A model generated the notes under the pieces. The model searched no databases and had not been told where the DNA came from. It saw only the letters and a list, made by a program, of their open reading frames with translations. DNA of 64,000 bases from Haematobia irritans (Eukaryota; Arthropoda; Insecta; Diptera; Muscidae): NCBI RefSeq assembly GCF_050003625.1, contig NC_134397.1:265912070-265976069 (forward strand), in the 5' to 3' direction. Shown in pieces: positions 24,591 through 35,681 of this stretch (within the stretch, counting starts at the first letter, position 1; each line of letters starts with the position of its first letter). The position numbers and the translations under genes were made by a program.

Positions 24591-25812
24591 AGATTGGTTG
24601 TATATCGGTTGTAGTTATGAAAATTCTATTCTAATTATTCATCAGTGGTGTCAACCTTATTGCTATATTCAAAATCGTTTTGCAATCTTGCCTACCATTT
24701 GGCGAACATGTCAATAGATTATCTTTTCTCATAATAATCAAATAGTTGTAGCAACCAAATGTCTCATCTATAAAAAATTTTAGTTTAAATCGGTTGATAC
24801 GACCAACCATAAATAAATTCCACAACAGTCATTCAGTAGTCATCAGGTACATACGGTCTTCATAACCGAATGATATGTGAACTATTTTTCAAATGTCATT
24901 TTGTTATTTCCAATTTATAGTAGTTGAAGAAGACGTGTAGACATTACACATTTTAATTCAAGTAAAAAATACGGCCAGAGGTACAGACAGGAAGAACATA
25001 AAGCGCAGAAGAAATCAAATCCTATATATCATATATCACCCGTGCCCACTTAAATAAGGAATTAAATTAGCTTGGCTGTTATCCCGTTTGTTTATTGCTC
25101 AATAGACAACATTCAATAGCAGTGTTGAACAAATTGCTCGGAATTTATAAGCTGCACTTTCTTTATTTGATAAATAATATGTATGTGTATATTAATATAT
25201 TTAAACATATTTAAATAAAATATATAATATGAGGAAAAAATTTTATTTTAATACGGTTTCCAGTATTAATAAGGGAGCCACCGTGGTGCAATGGTTAGCA
25301 TGCCCGCCTTGCATACACAAGGTCGTGGGTTCGATTCCAGCCACGACCGAACACCAAAAAGTTTTTCAGCGGTGGATTATCCCACCTCAGTAATGCTGGT
25401 GACATTTCTGAGGGTTTCAAAGCTTCTCTAAGTGGTTTCACTGGAATGTGGAACGCCGTTCGGACTCGGCTATAAAAAGGAGGTCCCTTGTCATTGAGCT
25501 TAACATGGAATCGGGCAGCACTCAGTGATAAGAGAGAAGTTCACCACTGTGGTATCACAATGGACTGAATAGTCTAAGTGAGCCTGATACCTCGGGCTGC
25601 CACATAACCTAACCTAACCTAACATTAATAAGGTTGGATAACACAACTGAATTATGAAGCTAGCAGCAACCTATGCCATCGGTTTACACAGCCAATAGCT
25701 TATGTTGTATCAGTTGTATTGACCGAATAGTTGGGAGACACAACTGCCTTTTGGTAGTTGCTGTAACTGCCAAAAGGAGGTTGGCTATAAATTCGGTTGC
25801 TACAACCAATCT
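24591..25812. mobile_element. Candidate DNA element F with AGATTGGTTGTA ends
   Basis: AGATTGGTTGTA at 24591-24602 is the exact reverse complement of TACAACCAATCT at 25801-25812. Beyond that the inner similarity is partial ('tcggttgtag' versus 'attcggttgctacaacc'). SINE copy 2 lies inside. No transposase is visible. No target duplication could be assigned. Confidence 0.4.
25274..25623 (+). mobile_element. tRNA-derived SINE, copy 2 (full length)
   Basis: Same organisation as copy 1, beginning 'ggagccaccgtggtgcaatg' and ending in 'cctaacctaacctaac'. Flanked by the duplicated target ATTAATAAGG at 25265-25274 and 25624-25633 (9-10 bp; one G is ambiguous between target and element). Confidence 0.95.
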
Positions 25813-26906
25813 ATATATAGTTTTATATAGTTTCATTTGAAAAACAATGTAATCAATTTGGCCTGTATGACTTGGCTCATTATTAATTGAATAAATGAAA
25901 TGAAAGTGAAAAAAAAAATAAAATAAAAATTATTTTATTATTTTACCATCAATACAAGAATATCTTTAGTCGCCAAATTTTGGCAACCAACTAAATCTCT
26001 TATATCTTTTTTTAAAATTGTGTCCTCACCAATGTATCCCCTCATTTCCAACCATGCATTTTTAGTAACAAAATTCTTATACTTGTAGTAGGACCACATG
26101 TAATCGTGTGAGTATGATATTAAAGAGACGTAACAAACTAAAGCTCTAATAAATGAATAATTCATAAAATACATTTTGTAGTTGGCTGACTTGTCAAAGC
26201 AAGAACTCTTTTGTTATTAAGCTGCTGGTAAAGCTGCTCCTGCTGCTACAGTTTTCCGAAATAATTATCGTAATGTTCTCATGATCTCAAACAATCAGAG
26301 CACTTACACATAACACAACAAAAGTTCAGCGTAAGCTAACTAAGTTCTTAGTTAGACTCCGACTATATCCGAACGTCTCTCGGTTGTTTCCACGTATATT
26401 GTGATGTTGACATGTAAGTAAAACATGAATTGATTTATATTTTCGTTGTAATAGCATCGTAGCTTTGAGACAATAAAAGAAAGAACAAAAGTACAAAAAA
26501 AAAACTCAAACTCGAAGAGCAAGCCATCAATCGATCCAACTAACCAATGTTCTGCAAGTATTGCATTGATTGCAATGCAATCTATCTTTAAAATGATCAA
26601 TTGTTATGGTTCAGTTATAGTTGTAGATTGTGATTCTTTTAAAATCACAATTTGCCCAGTAGCTAGATTACTTGCTCAAGTGCTATAGCTAACAGATGAG
26701 GAAACTGATTGGCAGTGGGATACTTGTTAAGATATTTTAATTGAGACATCAACAAAAATTACAAATACGATTTGTTGGCGCTATGACTCCAGTAGTGACC
26801 AGTGGCGTGGTGGTCGTAAGGGTTTATTAAGAAATTGATTTAGTTTCCATTTTGTATATAGAATCCTTAAAAAGGAAGATGAACTTACAATCAAAGAAGG
26901 CAATCA
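25813..26906. other. AT-rich single-copy-looking DNA, no gene seen
   Basis: Two minus-strand open frames (25938-26174, 26352-26600) have no recognisable domain. No repeat ends seen. Confidence 0.45.
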
Positions 26907-27101
26907 CCCTCCACCATAGGATGGGGGTATATTAACTTTGTCGTTCCGTGTGTAACACATCGAAATATTGCTCTAAGACCTCATAAAGTGTATTTATTCT
27001 GGGTCGTGGTGAAATTCTGTGTCGATCTGAGCATGTCCGTCTGTTGAAATCACGCTAACTTCCGAACGAAACAAGCTATCGACTTCAAATTTGACACAAG
27101 T
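26907..27101 (+). mobile_element. Family B 5' fragment, copy B4
   Basis: Head only: 'caccctccaccataggatgg' through the 'catgtccgtctgttg' segment to 'gacacaagtt'. It then switches abruptly to family A sequence at about 27102. Confidence 0.8.
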
Positions 27102-27781
27102 TCCCGTTTTGGGTCAGAATAGAATTGATTTTGAAAGAAATCGGTACAAATTTAGATATGGGTCCCATATATATTTTACGCCCGATATGCACTTATATGG
27201 TCCCAGAAGCCAGAGTTTAACCCTAATTTGCTTGAAAGTTTGCGCAAGGAGAACAATTTGCACTAGAGTAACGTATGCCAAATTTTATTGAAATCAGTTC
27301 AGATTTAGATATAGCTCCCATATATACCATTCGCCCGATATGCACTTATATGGTCCCAGAAGCCATAGTTTTACCCCAATTTGGTTGAAATTTGGCACAC
27401 GGAAAACAGTTAGTAGTATAGTCACGTGTGTTAAATCGATTCAGATTTAGATAGCTCCCATATATATCTTTCGCCCGATTTACACTAATATGAAATTTTG
27501 TACAGAGAGTAGAATAAACATAGTAACTATGCATTTCAAATTTGGTTGAAATCGGTTCAGATTTAGATATAGCTTCCATATATATATATTTTTCCGATTT
27601 GGGCAAATATGGCCAAAATACCCACATTTTCCTTGTAAAATCGTCACTGCTAAGTCGAAAACTTGTAAAAATGACTACAATTTGCTTTTACTTAAAATAT
27701 ATATCGATCGACTGATATATCACAAATACATTTTTGCGAAGTTTCCTCAAAATTGGGTCATATTTAAATACTTCCCATATT
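27102..27781 (+). mobile_element. Family A copy A4, left part
   Basis: 153-bp-type core units ('atcggttcagatttagatat'), then the A-specific stretch ending 'cttcccatatt'. It continues at 29322 after family B copy B5. Other A copies (for example 35429-35450) have the uninterrupted join. Confidence 0.85.
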
Positions 27782-29321
27782 ATTATACCCTCCACCATAG
27801 GATGGGGGTATATTAACATTGTCATTCCGTTTGTAACACATCGAAATATTGCTCTAAGACCCCATAAAGTATATATATTCTGGGTCGTGGTGAAATTCTG
27901 AGTCGATCTGAGCATGTCCGTCCGTCTGTTGAAATCACGCTAACATCCGAACGAAACAAGCTATCGACTTGAAACTTGGCACAAGTAGTTGTTATTAATG
28001 TAGGTCGGATGGTATTGCAAATGGGCCATATCGGTCCACTTTTACGTATAGCCCCCATATAAACGGACCCCTAAATTTGGCTTGCCGATCCTCTGAGAGA
28101 AGCAAATTTCATCCGATCCGGCTGAAATTTGGTACATGGTGTTAGTATACGGCCTCTAACAAACATGCACAAATTGGTCCACATCGGCCCATAATTATAT
28201 TTAGGCCCTATATAAACGATCCCCCGATTTGATTTTCCGGGCCTCTAAAAGAAGCAAATTTCATCCGAACCGGCTGAAATTTGGTACATGGTGTTGGTAT
28301 ATGGTCTCTAACAAACATGCAAAATTTGGTGCACATCGGTCCATAATTATATATAGCCACCATATAAACCGATCCCCAGATTTGGTTTGCGGAGCCTCCA
28401 GGAGAAGCAAATTTCATCCGATCCGGTTGAAATTAGGTACATACTGTCAGCATATGATCTCTAACAACCATGCGAAAATTGTTCCACATCGGTCCATAAT
28501 TATATATAGCCCCCATATAAACCAATCCCCCGATTTGGCCTGCCCAGCCTCTAAAAGTAGCAAATTTCATCCGATCCGGCTGCAATTTGGTACATGGTGT
28601 TGGTATGTGATCTCTAACAACCATGCAAAAATTGGTCCACATCGGTCCATAATTATATATAGCCCCCATATAAACCGATCCCCCGATTTGACCTCCGGAG
28701 CCCCTTGGAAGAGCAAAATTCATCCGATTCGGTTGAAATTTGGTACGTGGTGGTAGTATATGATATTTAACAACCGTACCAAAAGTGGTACATATCAGTC
28801 CGTAATCATATATAGCCACCATATAAACCGAACCCGAGATTTAGTTTTGGAGCCACTTGGAGGAGCAAATTTCATCCGAGTCAGTTGAAATTTGCTACAT
28901 TGTGCTAGTATATGGCCGTTAATAACCATGCCTAACTAGGTCCATATCGGTCTATAGTTATATATAGCCCTCAGATAAACAGATCCCCCATCACACAAAA
29001 ATTGGTCCATATCAAGTTCATAATTGTATATAGCCCACATATAAGTAACCCCCATATTTCAATTCTGGCTCTCTACGTACCGTGCAAAAGTCCATATCCA
29101 TTCGTAATTATTTGTAGACTTACCTATACATACCTTTTTTGTCTAATATATACCACGAATGGACTAATTCACAATTTAGAAAACGATATTAAGAATTTTC
29201 AAGATAACACAACGCAATTAATTCGATTGTGGATGACAGTCTTTCGTAGAAGTTTCTACGCAAGCCATGGTGGAGGGTACATAAGATTCGGCTTGGCCGA
29301 ACTTACGGCCGTATATACGTG
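27782..29321 (+). mobile_element. Family B HINE-like element, copy B5, inserted in A4
   Basis: Complete: ATTATACCCTCCACCATAGG at the left, head with 'gtccgtccgtctgttg', about six 153-bp core units, then 'catggtggagggtacataag', the hairpin CGGCTTGGCCGAACTTACGG and the terminus TATATACGTG at 29321 followed by seven Ts. The flanking A4 halves give a defined empty site (see findings). Confidence 0.9.
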
Positions 29322-29576
29322 TTTTTTTACTAACGTTATGGGTGGAACCCCAGGGGATTAGCCGACTCAAATTTTAAGTCTACAGGTTTCAAAAAATCTA
29401 ACAAATTTTGTCCAGATCGAGTCAGATTTAAATGTATGTATAGGGGAAGGGAAAACCTTTATATATAGCACCCAACACATTTCACGGATTTGATATGGTA
29501 TCGAAAATGTGGATCGACAAAGTGGTGCAGTGTATAATATAGTCGGTCCCGTCCGAATTTAGACTTTCCTTACTTG
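29322..29576 (+). mobile_element. Family A copy A4, right part
   Basis: 'tttttttactaacgttatgg' through the subterminal 'gtggtgcagtgtata', then 'agactttccttacttg' ending at 29576. It is the missing 3' end of the piece at 27102-27781. Confidence 0.88.
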
Positions 29577-31054
29577 TTTTTTTTTAATATATAATTTTGA
29601 AAATAAATTACAACAAAATATATTTTTTTGGAATTAAGAACTGACTTTTTTGTATGTGCACACCCTTCTCAAAAGAACTTCCATTTTATTTTAACTATTC
29701 GTTGTAAATTTTCTATTCTTTTTTGTGAAATGTGATTATCTAAAACCTACATTTTTATTTAAAACGGTGAACTTTGTAAGACTCGTTCAAAGGAAATGCA
29801 TCAAATGTGTAAAACAATCGATTGAGAGATTCCGGAATGCGCTTTTTAAGAAATGTTAATGGAACAATTTCCAATTTTTTTTTTGTTGAGTTGTTATAAA
29901 TTCAGATTATTTTCATATTTTATTTCATATTTTATAAAAAAAGAGGAATTTCGTTTGTATAAAATTTCGTTCCGGAGGAAAGTATTTTTTCTTGGGGTGC
30001 AGACTCTCTATAGTAGTTAGATATAGGTTTTCAATTGCGCCCCCGATTTTGTGCAAAAACAAAAAATGGACAGTCAGGTGTACATGGAAAGGCGATTTCG
30101 TATATTTCTCTATGTGTTATTATATATTATATGGCGCCTGGAATATATATTCTATGTAAGCACAAACCATAATCTTGGTCACTTAATCAAGCAAATAAAT
30201 TGAATAGTTTCACAAACCATATAAGTCCATAAAAAACTTATTCCTATACACGTTCATAAAGCTTATTCTCCATTGGCCAATAATGAATGTGAAAGCAATT
30301 TTTGAGAATTTTAATTTGCTAATTTGGTCGTATGTTCGTTCGACACCTTAATTCGTTATGCCATTTTGTTATAAACTAATTAATCATTAAGATAAGCTGA
30401 CAGCACACAAGTAAGCAGTCATAGTCGAAGTAGTCAGTCATAGTGCGAGAGCTTTAGTAGCAGCTGTGGTGTCATTTCCATCCTAAGCTCACCATATACA
30501 TAGTGAGCAGTTTAAACAGTAATGAATTATCATCATATTCCTCGCACTGACAGCATTTTCATAAATAAATTCACAATAACGAAAACAGCGTATCAATCCA
30601 ATATGCAGATACATATATGCCTTGGTCTGCCAACAATTCAATTGAAAAATAAAAGAATGAATAAGAGAATGGAAAACCTCCAGCGATTTTAATGTTGATG
30701 ACACCCAGATCCAAGGAACTTTAAAGGAATTGAGGCGATAACATAAGTGATGATGATGATGATAAGTTGTAAGAATGATTCAATATTATTAATAACAATT
30801 TTTATTATAATTGTTGTTGTGACTACGGATGGCATGGCATGATAATCTTCAATTCCATTTAAAAAACAATTATATATTAACAATTATTTGTATAATTAAA
30901 ATTAAATTATTTGCCAAGAGCCACGAATAGATTGTCACTAAAGATAATGGCAACGTTAGTCACTTAGTCCTAAGTTTACACATAAACCTTAAACCTTAGT
31001 GGGCTGAACATTTTTCTAAGTCAATTAGTATTAAAAGTAAAACAGTCTAATCGG
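29577..31054. other. AT-rich single-copy-looking DNA, no gene seen
   Basis: No element ends or domains recognised. Small simple repeat 'gatgatgatgatgat' near 30750. Confidence 0.45.
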
Positions 31055-31217
31055 AAGATGGATCTATATGAAAACCAATTTAGAATATGGGCCGATACAA
31101 ACCGTATTTGACACATTTATTTGTAGACCCCTAATTAACACTACATTTCATATTTCATGTAAATCGGATAAAGATTCCTTCTTCTATGTTCTCAAGAAGT
31201 TAAATCGAGAGATCGGA
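31055..31217. mobile_element. Fragment of a further 153-type repeat family
   Basis: 'gggccgatacaaaccgtatt' followed by 'tcatgtaaatcgg' has the same word order as the family A-C core units but matches none of them closely. It abuts the 3' end of B6. Confidence 0.45.
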
Positions 31218-31675
31218 CTACATACGGCCGTAAGTTCGGCCAGGCCAAATCTTATGTAGAAACTTCTACGAAAGACTGTCATCCACAATGGAATTACTTG
31301 GGTTGTGTTATCTTAAAACTTCTTAACATCGTTTTCTAAATTGTGAGTTAGTCCATACGTGCACCCTCAAAAAAAAACGCCTCTCTAACATAAGTTCCAA
31401 ACATATTTTGCAGGAAGCACATATATTATTGGATACTGCCGAAACATTAATATGTTTGTTTTATGTGAACATATTCTATTTTTGGAAGCATTTTGAGCCA
31501 AAAATATTATATGCCTGGGGGATTTTCCCCAAAGAAGACTGTGCTTATTCCCTAACATAATTTTCACTTCCACGAAATTTTTTAGTTCTTGGCACCTTTT
31601 TCTGTAATACAAATAATGTTGAAGAAATTATTCAATTTTATAATTTTTTTAAATTTTACCTTTCGCCTGGACGGA

Positions 31676-31740
31676 GAATCGAACCGAGGACCATACAGTT
31701 TGTAAGCCAACACACTACCACTGAGCTACGTAGCTGTTAT
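31676..31740 (-). repeat. tRNA-like segment (degenerate)
   Basis: The reverse complement reads 'agctacgtagctcagtggta' ... 'ggttcgattctccgtcc', that is, A- and B-box-like motifs. A related degraded segment occurs at 48240-48295. Probably the head of an old SINE or a tRNA pseudogene. No complete cloverleaf was established. Confidence 0.5.
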
Positions 31741-31841
31741 AGTCACCAGAAGACAATTATCGTTATAAGTTACATTTATATAGCATAGTTTGCAGCGCCC
31801 ACGAGCCCATGCAAACATAACATTATTTAACAGAAACATAC

Positions 31842-31945
31842 ATGTGTTGGCAACGTGGAGCAGTGGTTAGCATGTCTGCCGTACATGCAAAGGGTCGTGG
31901 GTTCAATCCCTGCTCCGACCAAACACCAATTGTTTTTTTTTTTTT
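31842..31945 (+). repeat. tRNA-like SINE head followed by T run
   Basis: 'tggagcagtggttagcatg' and 'gggttcaatccc' correspond to A and B boxes and resemble the head of the full SINE. The body after the T run (31928-31946) differs and matches 52745-53000 instead. It may mark a second SINE type sharing the same tRNA head. Confidence 0.5.
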
Positions 31946-33042
31946 TAATTTACACATTTATATTTATACTATATTAAATTTTTATAATGAAACTTCGAAA
32001 TGTGGGTTATTAAAGATTTACAGTCAGAAACAGTGCTTGATATAAACAAAATGGACTGAGCTTTTGGATAAAATATTATTTTTTTATTGCAAAAATAACA
32101 ATTTTGTAATAAAAAACTGGTTTTGGTATAAAAGTTTGATATTTTGGAAGGAATTCAAAAACTCTAACAAAGGAAGATCGTGGGTCGATAAATAATTTTA
32201 TAATATACACAAATTAAATAATATTTAGACTTAAATTAAATAATATTTAGATTTAAGCGTATAAAATTTTTGGCCTTATCATAAAGCAGTTTCCGAAACA
32301 ACATATAAGCGGTTTCACAGAAATTGCTGTCTTTCGATTCTCTCGCTGTGTTAATTTGATATCTTTCGTCAACCCTCCCGGTTTTTATCTCTATTTCTTT
32401 CTCTATACTCTCTCTCTGTCGCTCTCTGAATAAAATATCACAACATATATATGTTTACTCGAAATTTGTAAATTTATAAATGTTTACATTCACACATATA
32501 ATTTTAATGAAACATGCATGCCCCAAACATAATATATTCTAACATATTAACATATGTGTTCCAAACATTTAGTGTTAGTTTGAGAACATTACATGTTTGC
32601 ACTTAAATATATTGTGTTTAAAAATTGTGCCCGAAACACATTTTGTTTATATCGAAACATATGAAAAATATATTTTTCTAACAGTGTGGTATATATTAGA
32701 CAAAAAAGTTATGTATAGGTAAGTCTACAAATAATTACGAATCGATATGGACTTTTACACGGTTCGTAGAGACCCAGAATTGCAATATGGAGGTCGCTTA
32801 TATGCACCCTCAAAAAAATCGCTTCTCTAACATATGTTCAAAACATATTTTGCAGGAAGCACATATATTATTGGATACTGGCGAAACATTAATATGTTCG
32901 TTTTATGTGAGCATATTATATGTTTGGAAGCATTTTGAGTCCAAAAATAGTTTATGCTTGGAAGAATTCCCCAAAGAAGATTGTGCTCTTTCCCTCACAT
33001 AATTTTCACTTCCACGAAATTTTTGAGTTCTTCACATCTTTT

Positions 33043-34291
33043 TATACCCACCACCATAGAATGGTGACGGGAGTATAATAAGTTTGTCATTCCGTTTGTA
33101 ACACATCGAAATATCGATTTCCGACTATATAAAGTATATATATTCTTGATCAGGGAGAAATTCTAAGACGATATAACGATGTCCGTCTGTCTGTCTGTTG
33201 TAATCACGCTACAGTCTTCAATAATGAAGCAATCGTGCTGAAATTTTGCACAAACTCGTCTTTTGTCTGCAGGCAGGTCAAGTTCGAAGATGGGCTATAT
33301 CGGTCCAGGTTTTGATATAGTCCCAATATAAACCGACCTCCCGATTTGGGGTCTTGGGCTTACAGAAATCGTAGTTTTTACGCAATTTGCCTGAAATTGA
33401 AAATCTAGAGGTATTGTAGGACCACAAATACGTGTGCCAAAAATTGTGAGTATTGGTCCATATTTTGGTATAGTCCCCATATAGACCGATCTCCCGATTT
33501 TATTTCTTGGGCTTATAGAAACCGTAGTTTTTATCCAATTTGTTTGAAATTGGAAATCCAGAGGTATTTTAGGACTATAAGGATGTGTGCCGAAAATGGT
33601 GAGTATCGGTCCATATTTTGGTATAGCCCCCATATAGACCGATTTCCCGATTTTACTTCTTGGGCTTCTAGAATCCGAAGTTTTTATCCTATTTGCCTGA
33701 AATTGGAAATCTAGAGGTATTTTCGGGTCATAAAGAGGTGTGCCGAAAACGGTCAGTATCGGTCCATATTTTAGTATAGCCCCCATAAGAACGATCTCCC
33801 GATTTAACTCCTTGGGTTTCTAGAAACCGTAGTTTTTATCTGATTTGCCTGAAATTGTAAATATTCTGGTATTTTAGGCTCACGAAAACGTGTATCGGAT
33901 TAAGTTTTTATCGGTCCATTTGGTAATGCCTCCATATAGACCGACTTCACTTCTTGAGGGTGTAGAAGACGCACTGATCATGAAAATTGCTTGAAACTCA
34001 ATGTAAAATTTCCAGATTTTACTTCTACAGATTTAAGATTTAAAATCAAGCCGTTATTTTATAATTGTCTTGCACACTTACAAGAGATGTTAATGAATCC
34101 TCTAAAACTCAAACAAAAATGGTTCTTATAAATCCAGAATCTGATATAGTCCTCATAAGTGAAATCTTTAAATTTATCTTCGGGAAGTGTCCTCAAGCCC
34201 TCCTGAAATTTCAAAGGAAACCCTAATATTTGGTTCATGGTGGTGGGTATTTAAGATTCGGCCCGCCCGAACTTAATGCTGTATATACTTG
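33043..34291 (+). mobile_element. Family C HINE-like element, copy C2
   Basis: TATACCCACCACCATAGAAT at 33043, head with 'gtccgtctgtctgtctg', about five 153-bp units, 'catggtggtgggta' at 34236, hairpin 'ttcggcccgcccgaa' and terminus TATATACTTG at 34291. D1 retains the uninterrupted target 'cctttttctgtaatac'. Confidence 0.88.
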
Positions 34292-34314
34292 TTCTGTAAT
34301 ACAAATATGCTGTT

Positions 34315-35681
34315 TATACCCTTCACCACTACTGTGGTACAGGGTATAATAAGTTTGTGCATTTGTATGTAACGCCAAGAAGGAAAAGTCTGAGACCCAT
34401 CGTTTAGTATACCGATCGCCTTAGAATTAAATTCTGAGTCGATTTAGCGATGTCCGTCTGTCTGTCTGTCTGTCTGTCCGTCTGTCTGTCTCTTGATGTA
34501 TTTTTGTGCGCAAAGTACAGCTCGCAGTTTTAGTCCGATTGTCCTAAAATTTGGTATGGGGTCCTGTTTCGGCTCAAAGACGATCCCTGTTGATTTTGGA
34601 AAAAATCGGTTCAGATTTAGATATAGCTGCCATATATATTTTTCACCGATCTGGTCATAATTAGCGTGTATATCAACCGATCTTCCTCAAATTCCGTACA
34701 TCTCAATATTTTATGAGTCTCGAAAAACTTGCAAAATATCATCCAAATCGGTTCAGATTAGATATAGCTCCCATATATAGCTTTCGCCCGATTTACACTC
34801 CTTTGTCCACAGAGGCCAATTGTTTGCTCCGATTTAGATGAAATTTTGCACAGGGAGTAGAATTAGCATTATAGCTATGCGTGTCAAATTTGGTGGAAAT
34901 CGGTTCAGATTTGGATATAGCTCCCATATATAGCTTTCGCCCGATTTACACTCATATGACCACAGAGGCTAATTTTTTGCTCCGGTTTAGTTGAAATTTT
35001 GCACAGGGAGTAGAATTAGCATTGTTGCTATGCGTGCCAAATTTGATTGGAATCGGTTCAGATTTAGATATAGCTCCCATATATAGCTTTCGCCCGATTT
35101 ACACTCATATGACCACAGAGGCAAATTTTTTGCTCCGATTTAGTTGAAATTTTGCACAGGGAGTAGAATTAGCATAGTTGCTATGCGTGCCAAATTTGGT
35201 TGAAATCGGTTCAGATTTAGATATAGCTCCCATATATATGTTTTTCTGATTTCGACAAAAATTGTCAAAATACCAACATTTTCCTTGTAAAATCGCCACT
35301 GCTTAGTCGAATAGTTGAAAAAAATGACCCTAATTTTCTTAAACTTCTTATACATATATATCGAGCGATAAATCATAAATAAACTTTTGCGAAATTTCCT
35401 TAAAATTGCTTCAGATTTATATGTTTCCCATATTTTTTTACTAACATTGTGTTCCACCCTAGTGCATTAGCCGACTTAAATTTTAAGTCTATAGATTTTG
35501 TAGAGCCTATCAAATTCTGTCCAGATCGAGTGATATTTAAATGTATGTATTTGGGACAAACCTTTATATATAGCCCCCAACACATTTGACGGATGTGATA
35601 TGGTATCGAAAATTTAGATCTACAAAGTGGTGCAGGGTATAATATAGTCGGCCCCGCCCGACTTTAGACTTTCCTTACTGG
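34315..35681 (+). mobile_element. Family A HINE-like element, copy A5
   Basis: The 5' terminus is a foldback TATACCCTTCACCAC / GTGGTACAGGGTATA at 34315-34349. A (GTCTGTCT)n tract lies at about 34455-34490, with 153-base spacing of 'agctcccatatatagctttc' (34921, 35074 measured at the 'ctccc'). Then the subterminal 'gtggtgcagggtata' and the end 'agactttccttactg'. Confidence 0.88.

Larger units (their letters stand above)
31362..32685. mobile_element. Family D DNA element, copy D1
   Basis: Starts CACCCTCAAAAAAAAACGCC and ends near 'tttttctaacagtg'. It interrupts B6 exactly inside 'ccatacgtg|gtatata'. A GTG (or TG, if the ends are CAC...GTG) is repeated at the junctions. Long stretches of 'acatat' words occur near both ends. 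No transposase. The middle (31640-32200) contains tRNA-like segments and probably an older insertion. Confidence 0.65.

Noticed and set aside
31842..31922. Functional tRNA gene
   Set aside because: Only box-like motifs are clear; the acceptor pairing is not convincing, and the segment is followed by a repeat body as in SINEs.
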